DNA from: Kitasatospora xanthocidica
GTDB lineage: Bacteria; Actinomycetota; Actinomycetes; Streptomycetales; Streptomycetaceae
Direction: 5' to 3'
NCBI RefSeq assembly: GCF_014656195.1
Contig: NZ_BNBY01000003.1
Coordinates: forward strand, 337,908-401,907
Length of the DNA stretch: 64,000 bases
Positions 1 to 7,659 of the stretch are shown one piece after another. Every line of letters starts with the position of its first letter. Within the stretch, counting starts at the first letter, position 1. The notes under the pieces are model-generated. The model was not told the DNA's origin. It made no database searches and saw only the letters and a program-made list of their open reading frames with translations. The position numbers were made by a program, and so were the translations under genes.

Positions 1-972
1 GGAGACGAGGAACAGGCCGACGTGGCTGACGGTGGAGAAGGCGAGGAGCCGCTTGAGGTGGCGCTGCTGCCAGCACATCAGGGCCCCGAGCAGGGCGGTC
101 AGGAGGCCGAGGGCGGTGAACGTGGTGCGGAAGGCCTGGTGGGGGATGCCGCCGGGGCCGGAGAAGACGGTCCAGTAGACGCGGGCGATGCCGTAGACGC
201 CGAGTTCGACCATCGCGCCGGACATCAGCATGCACACCGGCGTGGGGGCCACGGCGTGGGCGTCGGGCAGCCAGAAGTGGAACGGTACGGCGGCGGCTTT
301 GACCAGCAGGGCGGTGGCGATGAGGACGAACGCGGCCACGGTCAGCACGTCGGTGTGGTGGGCGGCCAGCTGTCCGCCGAGGCGGGCGAGGTTCAGTTCG
401 CCGGTGCGGGCGTAGAGGAGGCCGATGCCGAGCAGGGAGCAGTAGGCGGCGAAGGAGGTGACGATGCCGAAGGTGAGTGCCCCGTGGAGGGGGCGGGGGT
501 CCTCGATGTGGTAGCCGGTCAGGGCGTAGGCGGCGGCTCCCATGAGTTCGAAGAAGACGAAGGCGTTGAACAGGTCTCCGGTGAGCGCGAAGCCGGCCAT
601 CCCGGCCTCGAACAGCAGGATCAGGGCCGGGAAGGCGCCGGCGTGCTCGCCGGTGGGTTCGTCGAAGTACCGCCAGGCGTACACCACGACCGCGAGCACC
701 AGGACCGCGACGAGGAGCGCGAGTCCTGCGCCGATGGGGTCGGCCGCGAGCACGATGCCCAGTCGGGCGGGCCAGCCGCCCAGGTCCGCGGTGGCGAGGC
801 GCCCGCCGCTGTGGGTCCACAGCAGGACGAGGCAGACCACCTCCGCCCCGGCGCAGCCGGTGGCCAGGATGTCGCAGCCGGTCCGGGGCAGGATCCGGCC
901 GGCGAGGGCGAGCAGCGCCGCCCCGAGCAGGGGAACGGCCACCGCGAGCGGCAGCAGGGCGGCTTCGGTCAC
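1..972 (-). CDS. mnhD: Mrp/Mnh antiporter subunit D (partial, 3' end off window)
   Basis: Membrane subunit of an Mrp-type Na+(K+)/H+ antiporter, homologous to the proton-pumping NuoL/M/N subunits of complex I. Read on the minus strand from a GTG at 972-970, which lies a few bases after the mnhC stop. The 324 visible codons are open to the window edge. The segment ending at base 1 reads LKRLLAFSTVSHVGLFL, a hallmark of the NuoN/MnhD family (conserved Lys plus the FSTVSH helix). It is the last visible gene of the operon and probably translationally coupled to mnhC. The C-terminal part is outside the window. Confidence 0.9.
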   Translation of the reverse strand, partial: MTEAALLPLAVAVPLLGAALLALAGRILPRTGCDILATGCAGAEVVCLVLLWTHSGGRLATADLGGWPARLGIVLAADPIGAGLALLVAVLVLAVVVYAWRYFDEPTGEHAGAFPALILLFEAGMAGFALTGDLFNAFVFFELMGAAAYALTGYHIEDPRPLHGALTFGIVTSFAAYCSLLGIGLLYARTGELNLARLGGQLAAHHTDVLTVAAFVLIATALLVKAAAVPFHFWLPDAHAVAPTPVCMLMSGAMVELGVYGIARVYWTVFSGPGGIPHQAFRTTFTALGLLTALLGALMCWQQRHLKRLLAFSTVSHVGLFLVS

Positions 973-974
973 GG

Positions 975-1322
975 TCAGCCCTTGAGCCCGGTCAGGGCCT
1001 GCGGGTCGACGGTGTGATGGCGTTTGCGCAGCTGGATGGTGAGGGCGAGCAGCAGCGCGGTGACGGTCGCGCCGACGACCACGTCGGTCAGGGCCAGGGC
1101 CTGTACGACGGGGTCGACCACAGGGCGGGTGCCGGGGGTGAGGTCGGAGTAGATGGGGGCGGTCGCGTCGCGGCGGTAGCCGACGGCCAGGAGCAGGAGG
1201 TAGGTGGAGGACTGGGCGACGGCCAGGCAGCCGATGGCGTGGATGAGGTTGCGGCTGGTGACCAGACCGTACAGGGCGATGAGCAGGACCCATCCGGCGG
1301 CCAGGAAGACCCACGTTCCCAT
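975..1322 (-). CDS. mnhC: Mrp/Mnh antiporter subunit C (NuoK-like)
   Basis: 115-residue membrane protein of the MnhC/NuoK family, usual size about 110-120 aa. The sequence opens MGTWVFLAAGWVLLIALYGL and has three hydrophobic helices. It contains the VVQALALTDVVVGA stretch (NuoK-type QALxLTxIVI motif) in the last helix. The ATG at 1322-1320 overlaps the mnhB stop (1324-1322), so the two are translationally coupled. It would sit in the membrane next to subunits A and D of the antiporter. Longer reading frames upstream of this start are spurious overlap with mnhB. Confidence 0.93.
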   Translation of the reverse strand: MGTWVFLAAGWVLLIALYGLVTSRNLIHAIGCLAVAQSSTYLLLLAVGYRRDATAPIYSDLTPGTRPVVDPVVQALALTDVVVGATVTALLLALTIQLRKRHHTVDPQALTGLKG

Positions 1323-2074
1323 CAGGTGTCTCCGTATCTCTGCTGGTCGGGGTCGGTGAGTTCGACGGCCTGGTCGAGGAAGTGGGCGAGCAGGGCGATC
1401 AGGCCGCAGGCGACCTCGACGCCGACCGCGGCGTTGAGGACCGGGACGGTGCCGCCGGAGGTGACGGTGTTGAAGGTGCCCAGCGGCAGCACGTTCTTGA
1501 GGAACGCGCCGCCGGCGATCATTCCGGCCAGGCCGATGAGGCTGTAGGACGCGGCGGCGAGCGAGTCCGCGACGTCGAGGACGGCCAGCGGGCGCAGCTT
1601 CTTCAGCGCCCTGTAGTCGGCGGCGACGTAGGCCAGGTGGAGGGCGGTGGCCAGGACGACGCCACCCTGGAAGCCGCCGCCGGGGCTGAGCTGGCCGTGC
1701 GCGACGATGTACACGCCCACCACCAGGGTGACGGGCAGGAGCAACGCGCCGAACAGGCGGGTGGTGGGCATGACGCGGTCCGCTTCGGCGCGGCGGTGGC
1801 GTTCGTCGCGGGCCCGGCGCAGCAGCAGGGTCGCGCCGAGGACGGTGCCGAAGAGGATGGACTCCTCGCCGAGGGTGTCGAAGGCGCGGATGTCGAAGTT
1901 GACGGCGGAGACGACGTTGGCGGTCCGCCGGTCCAGGGCCGCCGCCACCGCCCGCTCCCCGTAGGGGTGGCTGTCCGTCCCGAACGGCGGCAGGTCGGTG
2001 CACGCGGCCGTGAAGAACGCGGCGATCACCGCGGCCGCTGCCAGGAACACCGCCAGCCGGGCACGGGCCGTCAC
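1322..2074 (-). CDS. mnhB: Mrp/Mnh antiporter subunit B with MbhE-like N-terminus
   Basis: 250-residue membrane protein. The first ~90 residues carry an MbhE-like segment (FDTLGEESILFGTVLGA), which in classical Mrp systems is the C-terminal end of subunit A. Residues ~105-245 are the MnhB domain, with VAHGQLSPGGGFQGGVV and a GxAGM helix. Classical MnhB is about 140 aa, so this gene is a natural MbhE-MnhB fusion. It overlaps mnhC by one base and the preceding MbhD-like gene by four bases. It is part of the membrane arm of the antiporter. Confidence 0.9.
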   Translation of the reverse strand: MTARARLAVFLAAAAVIAAFFTAACTDLPPFGTDSHPYGERAVAAALDRRTANVVSAVNFDIRAFDTLGEESILFGTVLGATLLLRRARDERHRRAEADRVMPTTRLFGALLLPVTLVVGVYIVAHGQLSPGGGFQGGVVLATALHLAYVAADYRALKKLRPLAVLDVADSLAAASYSLIGLAGMIAGGAFLKNVLPLGTFNTVTSGGTVPVLNAAVGVEVACGLIALLAHFLDQAVELTDPDQQRYGDT

Positions 2075-2379
2075 TTCTGCTCCCGTCCGTCGTCGCCGGT
2101 ACCGGCGCGGTCGCCGTCACTGGCGCGGTCGTCGCTGCGGGTGGGGCGGCGGGTGACCTTGCGGACGGTCAGCAGGATCAGCAGCGGGGTCAGCGCGGTG
2201 CCCACCGCGAGCTGGGAGAGGGCCACGTCGGGGGCCTGCAGCACCGCGAACACCACCGCGAGGCTCAGGCCGAGCACGGACAGGACGACCGCCTGGCGGG
2301 CCGGGTCACGGGTGAGGACCGCCGTGGTGGCGGCGAGGACGACGAAGGCGACGGCGACGCCGATCAGCCACTGGTTCAC
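2071..2379 (-). CDS. MbhD-like (DUF4040) subunit of Mrp/Mbh antiporter
   Basis: 102-residue membrane protein starting at GTG 2379-2377. Three hydrophobic helices include the family motif VLQAPDVALSQLAVG followed by LTPLLILLTVRK, typical of the MbhD/DUF4040 domain that forms the C-terminal part of MrpA in other bacteria. The tail is charged and low complexity. Its start overlaps the mnhG stop and its own stop overlaps the start of mnhB, as expected for a tightly coupled operon. It probably supplies, with the next gene, the part of MrpA missing from a split system. Confidence 0.88.
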   Translation of the reverse strand: MNQWLIGVAVAFVVLAATTAVLTRDPARQAVVLSVLGLSLAVVFAVLQAPDVALSQLAVGTALTPLLILLTVRKVTRRPTRSDDRASDGDRAGTGDDGREQK

Positions 2380-2678
2380 ACCCTGTTCCCTTCTTCCGCC
2401 TCGGCCTGGCGCGCGGCTCGGCCGACGGCGATCGTGGTGACCGTCCCGCCGACGGCGAAGACCAGGCCGATGAACAGCGTCTTGGCCGCCGCCCGGCCCG
2501 GTCCCTGGTCGACGGCCACGGCCGCGGCGATCAGCGGCACCCCGGCCACCGATGCCGGTGCGAGCGCGTGCAGGCGCATCAGCGTTCCGCGCAGCCGCAG
2601 CACCGCGGCCGCGGACAGCAGCACGCAGCCCGTGCCGGCCCACAGCAGGACGAGCACGATCACATGGCGTGGCGTCAA
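2376..2678 (-). CDS. mnhG: Mrp/Mnh antiporter subunit G
   Basis: 100-residue protein of the MnhG/PhaG family (usual size ~100-120 aa) with three predicted membrane helices. The conserved LRLRGTLMRLHALAPAS segment, a basic loop after helix 1, is diagnostic of MnhG. It starts with ATG at 2678-2676 and ends overlapping the next gene by four bases. About 75 bases separate it from mnhF, and that gap holds a short tandem repeat. Confidence 0.92.
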   Translation of the reverse strand: MTPRHVIVLVLLWAGTGCVLLSAAAVLRLRGTLMRLHALAPASVAGVPLIAAAVAVDQGPGRAAAKTLFIGLVFAVGGTVTTIAVGRAARQAEAEEGNRV

Positions 2679-2725
2679 TCCGAACTCCCTCCCGCGCCCC
2701 CGGTCCGGCGGGCCGCGCGGGGCAC

Positions 2726-2762
2726 GGTCTCGTCAGGTCTCGTCAGGTCTCGTCAGGTCTCG
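2726..2762. repeat. 10-bp tandem repeat spanning the mnhF stop codon
   Basis: The unit GGTCTCGTCA occurs three full times plus seven bases. The mnhF stop codon (TCA on the plus strand, 2755-2753) is part of one unit. Copy-number change by slippage would alter the spacing to mnhG and the last residues of MnhF. Confidence 0.9.
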
Positions 2763-3043
2763 GGCGTGGAACCGTGCGGGTGGGCGTCGTGGCGTTGACC
2801 GGCGACGAAGCGCGTGAAGACGAGGGTGCCGGCGGGGGCCAGTACGGCCAGCACCAGCGCGAGGTCCTGGTAGGAGGACCGCTCGTATGCCATCGGGAGC
2901 AGCAGGAACACCGCGCCGACCACGGTCGACAGCAGCGACGCCCCCACCAGGCGGCGGATCGTCAGACCGCGCGCCACCACCCACAGGCACGCGGGTGCCG
3001 CTCCGGCCAGCAGGACCAGCGAGGCCGCGGCCCAGGCGTTCAC
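2753..3043 (-). CDS. mnhF: Mrp/Mnh antiporter subunit F
   Basis: 96-residue membrane protein of the MnhF/PhaF family with three hydrophobic helices. Residues ~20-45 (VVARGLTIRRLVGASLLSTV) and the LALVLAVLAPAGTLVFTRFV helix match the family layout, although the usual RxxxGP(T/S)xxDR motif is only partly kept. Its ATG (3043-3041) overlaps the mnhE stop by four bases. Its stop lies inside a 10-bp tandem repeat. Confidence 0.88.
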   Translation of the reverse strand: MNAWAAASLVLLAGAAPACLWVVARGLTIRRLVGASLLSTVVGAVFLLLPMAYERSSYQDLALVLAVLAPAGTLVFTRFVAGQRHDAHPHGSTPET

Positions 3044-3597
3044 CGCGCCGTGTCCGTTCGCGACACGGCCTCTTCGCGCGACACGGCCTCTTCGACCGGA
3101 CCGCTTTCTGGACGCAGGGCGTGCACGATCACCTCGTCATCGTTCGGGACGTCGATCACGCAGGTGTCCGGTGACGCGGCGATCAGCACGCCGGCCCACC
3201 CGGCTCCCGCCCCGCGCCGCATCCGAACCCGCCGCACACCCGCCCCGGCCGGACCGGCGGCCACGGCGGCCGCCAGTACGGCGAGCCCCCGCAGGACCGC
3301 GGGCGCGAGCGCGACGAGCGCCCGCACCGCGCCCCGGCCGCCCGCGACGCGGACGCCTGCGGCCAGGCGCATGCGCTGCGCCACGAAAGCTCCGCCGAGC
3401 GCGGCCACACCGGCCACCAGCATCTCGACGGGCGACACCGTGCCGATGAAGACCACCGTCAGGCCGATCAGCACAGCACCCCACACCACGATCTCAGCCG
3501 TCCTGGCGAGCACCCGGCCTCCTCCTGTCCCGATTGCCTGCTCGTCCTCGGGGCCGTACGCGGACACCCCGTGCGTCCGGCGCCGCCCGGGATTCAC
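3040..3597 (-). CDS. mnhE: Mrp/Mnh antiporter subunit E
   Basis: MnhE-family protein, 185 aa from the first ATG. The N-terminal ~30 residues look non-conserved, so an internal GTG (VLARTAEIVVWG) may be the true start. Two or three N-terminal helices are followed by a soluble domain with the family's ASPDTCVIDVPNDDEVIVHAL stretch, equivalent to the SPGTL(V/A) motif of MnhE. It is the first gene of the minus-strand antiporter operon and overlaps mnhF by four bases. The charged C-terminus contains two near-identical EEAVSR repeats. Confidence 0.88.
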   Translation of the reverse strand: MNPGRRRTHGVSAYGPEDEQAIGTGGGRVLARTAEIVVWGAVLIGLTVVFIGTVSPVEMLVAGVAALGGAFVAQRMRLAAGVRVAGGRGAVRALVALAPAVLRGLAVLAAAVAAGPAGAGVRRVRMRRGAGAGWAGVLIAASPDTCVIDVPNDDEVIVHALRPESGPVEEAVSREEAVSRTDTAR

Positions 3598-3626
3598 CCA
3601 CGACCCAGTGGCGCCGCCGGCCCCGC

Positions 3627-3887
3627 TCAGTCGGGAGGCTCCGGCGGGCGGGGGTGCCCGGGTTCCGGCGGGGCCGGCTCCGTGGGCTCACGCGGGCCGA
3701 GCGGGGCGGGCGGTTCGGGTGGCGGTTCGGGCGAGCCGGGAGGCGCGGGCGGATCCGGCGACAAGGGGGGCTCCACCGGCTCCGGCGGGCCGGGCGGCCG
3801 TACGGGCTCCGGCGGGCCGGGCGGCTCGGTCGGCGGCAGGGGGTTGGTGTCGGGGTCGGGCGGCACGGGAACGGTACCCACGGTCAC
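3627..3887 (-). CDS. small proline-rich protein, unknown function
   Basis: 86 residues, almost entirely Pro, Glu and Gly in PPEP/PPGP-like repeats. It has no signal peptide or membrane helix. The start is GTG at 3887-3885 with an AGGAG ribosome site about five bases upstream. It begins six bases after the stop of the Rho-N-like gene, which argues for co-transcription. The composition suggests a disordered or wall-spanning segment, but nothing identifies a function. Confidence 0.5.
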   Translation of the reverse strand: MTVGTVPVPPDPDTNPLPPTEPPGPPEPVRPPGPPEPVEPPLSPDPPAPPGSPEPPPEPPAPLGPREPTEPAPPEPGHPRPPEPPD

Positions 3888-3893
3888 CAGCTC

Positions 3894-4217
3894 CTATCGG
3901 CCCAAGGCGTGTTCGAGTTCCTTCTTGTTCATCTTCGAACGGCCGTGGATGTCGCGCTGCCTGGCCTCGTTGTACAGCTGCTCCTTCGTCGGCCCCTGGG
4001 CGCCGCTCTGCGAGCGCAGCCCGCCGCGGCGGGAGGAGGAGATGTCCTGCACCGAGCTACGGCTGGCGGTCTTCGACTCGCCGTGCCGGGCCCGCTCCTT
4101 GTTCACGGTGCGGGCCGCGATCTCCTTGGCGCGCTTCTCGCTCTCACCGCGCTCCAGCGCGCTTTCCTTGATGTGCTCGTACTGCCGCTCCCGCTTGGGA
4201 GTCGATCCGCGAGGCAT
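3894..4217 (-). CDS. Rho-N / plasmid-stabilisation-like small basic protein
   Basis: 107 residues beginning MPRGSTPKRERQYEHIKESA. The charged helical N-terminus (KESALERGESEKRAKEIAARTVNKERA) is typical of streptomycete proteins annotated as plasmid stabilisation proteins. The C-terminal ~30 residues (TKEQLYNEARQRDIHGRSK) form a Rho-N/SAP-like helix-extended-loop-helix motif, which in other proteins binds nucleic acid. The ATG at 4217-4215 was chosen because upstream in-frame sequence is an unrelated SDR relic. A nucleic-acid-binding role is inferred from the motif only. Confidence 0.75.
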   Translation of the reverse strand: MPRGSTPKRERQYEHIKESALERGESEKRAKEIAARTVNKERARHGESKTASRSSVQDISSSRRGGLRSQSGAQGPTKEQLYNEARQRDIHGRSKMNKKELEHALGR

Positions 4218-4304
4218 GATCACACACTCCTGTCCGATGACTGCGGGACCCGTGTCGCCCGCATCCGTGAGAGGAACCCGCTGCCCGCTCCGGGCAAACC
4301 GGCT

Positions 4305-4502
4305 TGCACCCGTCCGGCCGCGCACCGCGCCCTCCAGACTTGCGCGGCCGCGGGCGATCAGCGCGAGCCGGTCCCCGCGGGCGGCGAGCGCCTCGGCGCA
4401 GGCGCGGCCGATGCAGCCGCCGGCCCCGGTGATGACGACGGTGCGGCATGCCGCTTCCACAGGTTCCGTGCTGCTGCGGGTTTCCCCGAATCGGCGCGGC
4501 AA
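4305..4502 (-). pseudogene. N-terminal fragment of a short-chain dehydrogenase (SDR)
   Basis: The frame reads TVVITGAGGCIGRACAEALA and continues RGDRLALIARGRASLEGAVR. This is the beta1-alphaA-beta2 part of an SDR Rossmann fold, with the TGxxxGIG-like cofactor loop altered to TGAGGCIG. It then runs without a stop into the Rho-N-like gene, with no further SDR motifs (no NNAG, no YxxxK). It looks like a decayed remnant of about 60 codons rather than an N-terminal domain of the downstream protein. Confidence 0.6.
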
Positions 4503-4609
4503 ACAGCCGCGCGCCGGCGAATCCGGCCGGCCGGCCTCGTGCGTCCGGGCCCGAACGCACAGCGGGCCGGGCCTCCTCCTGGCCGGGTCGAGCAGGATTC
4601 GGGCTCGGT

Positions 4610-4765
4610 TCAGTCGGGTCGCGTCCGGCGGGTGATCTGCGCCTCGTCCCAGACCTGGCAGGCGACGCCGAGTTTCGGCTTCCCGTGGAACGTGGCGAAG
4701 GTGGCGCGCCTCACCGAAGGCACAGGCCGTCGCCGGCTTCGCTCCCGTTCACGGAGCTTGGGCAT
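4610..4765 (-). CDS. possible small basic protein, uncertain
   Basis: A 51-codon frame from ATG 4765, beginning MPKLRERERSRRRPVPSVRR and containing HGKPKLGVACQVWDEAQI. It overlaps the end of the acidic small gene by 17 bases. The middle has protein-like composition, but I recognise no family. It could be spurious. Confidence 0.25.
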   Translation of the reverse strand: MPKLRERERSRRRPVPSVRRATFATFHGKPKLGVACQVWDEAQITRRTRPD

Positions 4766-4973
4766 CCACCTGAGGCTCCTCAGTCCCCTTGTCCTCGTCC
4801 TCCTCGTCCTCCTCGTCCTCCTCGTCCTGCGAGCCTTCGGCCTTGGCACGGACGTCCGCCGGGGTAGGCGCCACGATCGACCGTTCCTCCGCCGACCGCT
4901 CCCGCGCCTTCTCGCCGCGCCGTGCCGTCTCCTCTTCGGGGGTGTTCGCCGAGCCGTCGTTGGGCGTGTTCAT
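4749..4973 (-). CDS. small highly acidic protein, unknown function
   Basis: 74 residues, starting MNTPNDGSANTPEEETARR. The C-terminal half carries an Asp/Glu tract built from EDE repeats, encoded by an imperfect TCC/CTC triplet repeat. There is no signal peptide or helix for membrane insertion. The composition resembles the intrinsically disordered small acidic proteins found next to stress genes in streptomycetes. Function is unknown. Confidence 0.5.
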   Translation of the reverse strand: MNTPNDGSANTPEEETARRGEKARERSAEERSIVAPTPADVRAKAEGSQDEEDEEDEEDEDKGTEEPQVDAQAP

Positions 4974-5293
4974 GATGCCGTCCTCTCGCCGATCGCCTCC
5001 TCCCGAGCAGAGGAGGCACGGGGCAACCCGCCCCTCGTCCTTACTCCCACACCGGGCGCGTCCGCGCAGCCGGGCTCCCCGTCCGACAGGCGTTCGCTGG
5101 GCAATGGCGCTTCCTGTCGCCGCCGTCCCTGCACGGGCGCCCGCACCGGTGGTGCCGCGCCGGGTTGCCCACGCTGCTCTGGGCCGGCCGGGGGACGCGC
5201 CGTGAGGCCGCCGTCGAGGGCCGGCGTGACCCGGTCGGTCCTTGGCCACCTGGTGGATCCCGTAGACGGCCAGTCACGTGGCCCGGAGCCCGG
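4974..5293. other. intergenic stretch without a convincing gene
   Basis: About 320 bases between the acidic small gene and the next small hypothetical gene. Open frames here are GC-driven and show no recognisable motif. It probably holds the promoter of the acidic small gene. Confidence 0.4.
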
Positions 5294-5530
5294 TCAGGGC
5301 ATGGGTACGGCCTCCAGGCAGGGATGGATCGTCGCGTACTCGGCCGGCGCGGTGAGGATCTCCGCGGTGGTGCCGCTGATCTGAACACGGAACGTGCCGG
5401 TGGCGTCCTCGAAGACGGGCTCGCGTGCGGGGCCCAGCTGGTCGGTGAGGTGCACGATGACGGTGCGCGCTGCGGCGTGGGCGCCCGGCACGCCTGGGAG
5501 GGCGATGGCGTAGCGTCGGACGGGGTTCAT
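5294..5530 (-). CDS. small hypothetical protein
   Basis: 78 residues from ATG 5530 (MNPVRRYAIALPGVPGAHAA...). It has a regular beta-rich pattern (RTVIVHLTDQL, TFRVQISGTTAEILT) and no membrane helix. An alternative ATG 39 bases upstream (5569) overlaps the TGA of the STAS remnant in an ATGA arrangement, so it may once have been coupled to a STAS gene. Family unknown; the context suggests a link to anti-sigma/STAS signalling, which is inference. Confidence 0.5.
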   Translation of the reverse strand: MNPVRRYAIALPGVPGAHAAARTVIVHLTDQLGPAREPVFEDATGTFRVQISGTTAEILTAPAEYATIHPCLEAVPMP

Positions 5531-5565
5531 GGTTCTCGGCTTGCGGTTGTGTGGACCCGCTGTGG

Positions 5566-5870
5566 TCATGGGTCCGCGTTGTCGTTGTGCGGGGGGTCTG
5601 AAGGGCGTTCGGCAGTGTCTTCGAGGGTGAAGAGGCCGGTCGTTTCGGTGATCGCGAGCAGTCGCTCGACCTGGAGACCGGCCGCCGAGACCACTCGATG
5701 TGCTCGTCCGAGCCCGCCCCGGCCACGACGCGGATGCCGACAGCCGCCCGGACGAGCCCGGTCGCGGCGAGGCCGGGGCCCCGGCCTCGCATCCCCTCGC
5801 CGCGAAACGCGCAGAGAGGACGTGACGGTGCACGGAGGGCTTCGGCGAGTTCTCGGCCCCTCGTGCACAC
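5566..5870 (-). pseudogene. frameshifted STAS-domain (anti-sigma antagonist-like) remnant
   Basis: Two overlapping minus-strand frames together resemble the C-terminal half of a STAS domain. One frame gives ATGLVRAAVGIRVVAGAGSD. About 20 bases later another gives RVVSAAGLQVERLLAITETT followed by GLFTLEDT, matching the usual 'xVxRLLxITGLxxLFxV' end of STAS proteins. The DSSG/DSTG phosphorylation region is not recognisable. One frameshift near 5695 would join the two halves. Either a decayed gene or a sequencing indel in a diverged copy. Confidence 0.5.
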
Positions 5871-5966
5871 CCAGCTCCCGGCAGTTGGCCTTCGGCGCGT
5901 GCCGTGCGGCGGCCCCGGTCTTTCGGACCGGGGCCGCGGCCAAGGGGTGCGGTCGACGACGGAGGT

Positions 5967-6425
5967 TCAGCCAGGGGTGATCCGGCCGCGCCAGCCGCCC
6001 TCCTCCCGGCCTTCGTGCTCGATGAAGTCCTTGAAGCGCCGCAGGTCTCCCTTGACCCTGCGGTCGACCATGCCCAGCATGTCGCCGGCCTTCTCGGCCA
6101 TGCCCTCGGGCTGGAAGTCGATGGCCAGGTTGACCCGGGTGTGCCGTTCGTCCAGCCGCTGGAAGGTCACGACGCCCTTCTGGCGCACATCGCCGTCCGT
6201 CGTCCGCCAGGCGATCCGCTCGTCGGGCAGCTGGTCGACGATCTCGGTGTCGAACTCGCGGGTGACACCGCCTATGCTGGTCCGCCAGTGGTTGTGGCGG
6301 TCGTCCAACTGGGTCACCGCCTCGACGCCTTCCATGAAGCGCGGGAACTCCTCGAACAGCGTCCACTGGTTGTACGCGGTGTGCAGCGGCACGTCGACGT
6401 CGACGGTCTCCTTCACCATGCTCAT
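5967..6425 (-). CDS. SRPBCC / polyketide-cyclase-like (Coq10-type) protein
   Basis: 152 residues starting MSMVKETVDVDVPLHTAYNQ. This is the START-like SRPBCC fold with the typical first-strand and helix pattern (V.VPLHTAYNQWTLFEEFPRFM), the middle strands (HWRTSIGGVTREFDTEIVDQ) and a long C-terminal helix (VKGDLRRFKDFIEHEGRE). Close relatives are common single-gene proteins in streptomycetes. The fold binds hydrophobic ligands, but the ligand here is unknown. The ATG at 6425 was preferred because the longer frame upstream is low complexity. Confidence 0.85.
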   Translation of the reverse strand: MSMVKETVDVDVPLHTAYNQWTLFEEFPRFMEGVEAVTQLDDRHNHWRTSIGGVTREFDTEIVDQLPDERIAWRTTDGDVRQKGVVTFQRLDERHTRVNLAIDFQPEGMAEKAGDMLGMVDRRVKGDLRRFKDFIEHEGREEGGWRGRITPG

Positions 6426-6605
6426 CTGGGGCCTCCTCGCGGATGTGGCGGCCGGGGCCTTCCCGGCCCGCCCGCGCGCCTTCCCGATGCGCCGCGCCCT
6501 AACCACCGACACGTCGTCCCACGAGGCCCCGCCGGTGGTGGCATGGGGCAGCGCACCCGTCCGGAACGCAGGTTTGGCGGACGCCGGCCCGGCTAGGCGC
6601 CCGGC

Positions 6606-7489
6606 ATGGACTCCTCACCGCACACTCACCCGTGGTCCCGGCGGCTGCGCCACGCGCTCGACGCGCCGGCCCGCTGGGAGTTCCTCGACACAGCGGCCGA
6701 GCCGCTCGCCGGCGCGGTGGCCGGGCTGCCGCTCGGGCCGTACCGCGACGCCCTGCACGGCGTGTGGCTCGGGCACCCGCTGCACCCCGCCCTGGTCCAG
6801 TTCCCGCTCGGCTGCTGGCTCTCCGCCGGGCTGCTGGACTGGACTCCCGCCGCGCACCGCGGCGCCGACCGTCTGGTGGCGGCGGGCCTGCTGGCCGCCG
6901 GCCCCACCGCGCTCGCGGGCTGGGTCGACTGGGCCCGGCTCGACCCGCCGCGCCGACGCACCGGGCTGGTCCACGCCGCGCCAACACGACCGGCGTACTG
7001 CTGTACGGCGCCTCGCTGGCGGCCCGCTGCCGTGGCCGGCGGATGCACGGCCGACTGCTGGGGCTGGCCGGGCTGGCCGCCGTCTCGGCGGGCGCCGCGC
7101 TCGGCGGGCACCTGTCCTACCGGCAGGCCGCCGGTCCGAACCGCGCGGCGGCGGTGCCCCTGCTGGCGCCGTCGGACTGGGTCGGGCTGGGCGCGGTCGA
7201 CGACTTCCCGCCCGCCGAACCCGTCCGCCGCACGGTCGGCGAACTGGCCGTGGTGGTGGTCCGCGACGGGGACGACTGCCATGTGCTCGCGGACCGCTGC
7301 GCCCACCTCTCCGGGCCGCTCTCGGAAGGCACGCTGGTGGACGGCTGCCTGCGCTGTCCGTGGCACGGCAGCGAGTTCCGGCTGCGGAACGGCGAGGTGG
7401 TGCGTGGACCGGCCACCGCCCCACAGCCGGTGTTCGAGACCCGGGTCCTCTCCGGACACCTGGAGATTCGGCTGACCCGGCCGACCTGA
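6606..7489 (+). pseudogene. DUF2231-Rieske [2Fe-2S] protein, interrupted by a -1 frameshift
   Basis: Frame one (from ATG 6606) encodes the DUF2231 membrane domain: GHPLHPALVQFPLGCWLSAG, GWVDWARLD. The continuation NTTGVLLYGASL and the Rieske domain lie in another frame ending at 7489. The Rieske motifs are intact: RCAHLSG and CLRCPWHGSEF (CxH...CxxH ligands of a [2Fe-2S] cluster). Inserting one G in GCCGCGCCAACACG near 6980 restores one ~294-residue protein, the usual length for this family. A real mutation and a sequencing deletion cannot be told apart here. If intact it would be a membrane-anchored electron-transfer protein. Confidence 0.8.
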
Positions 7490-7659
7490 CCGGGTCCCAC
7501 CGGGTCGCTGTCCCGCCCGGCACGCCCGCCCGTCGCACCAGCCGGACCGGAGACGGTATGCGTGCGTCCGCAGTCGGCCGTGTGCGGCTTCGGCGGGCAC
7601 CGGGCGGTTCCGGCCGGCGTCCGAGGTGTGGGCGCCGCCGATCCGGGCAGCCGCCCGGC

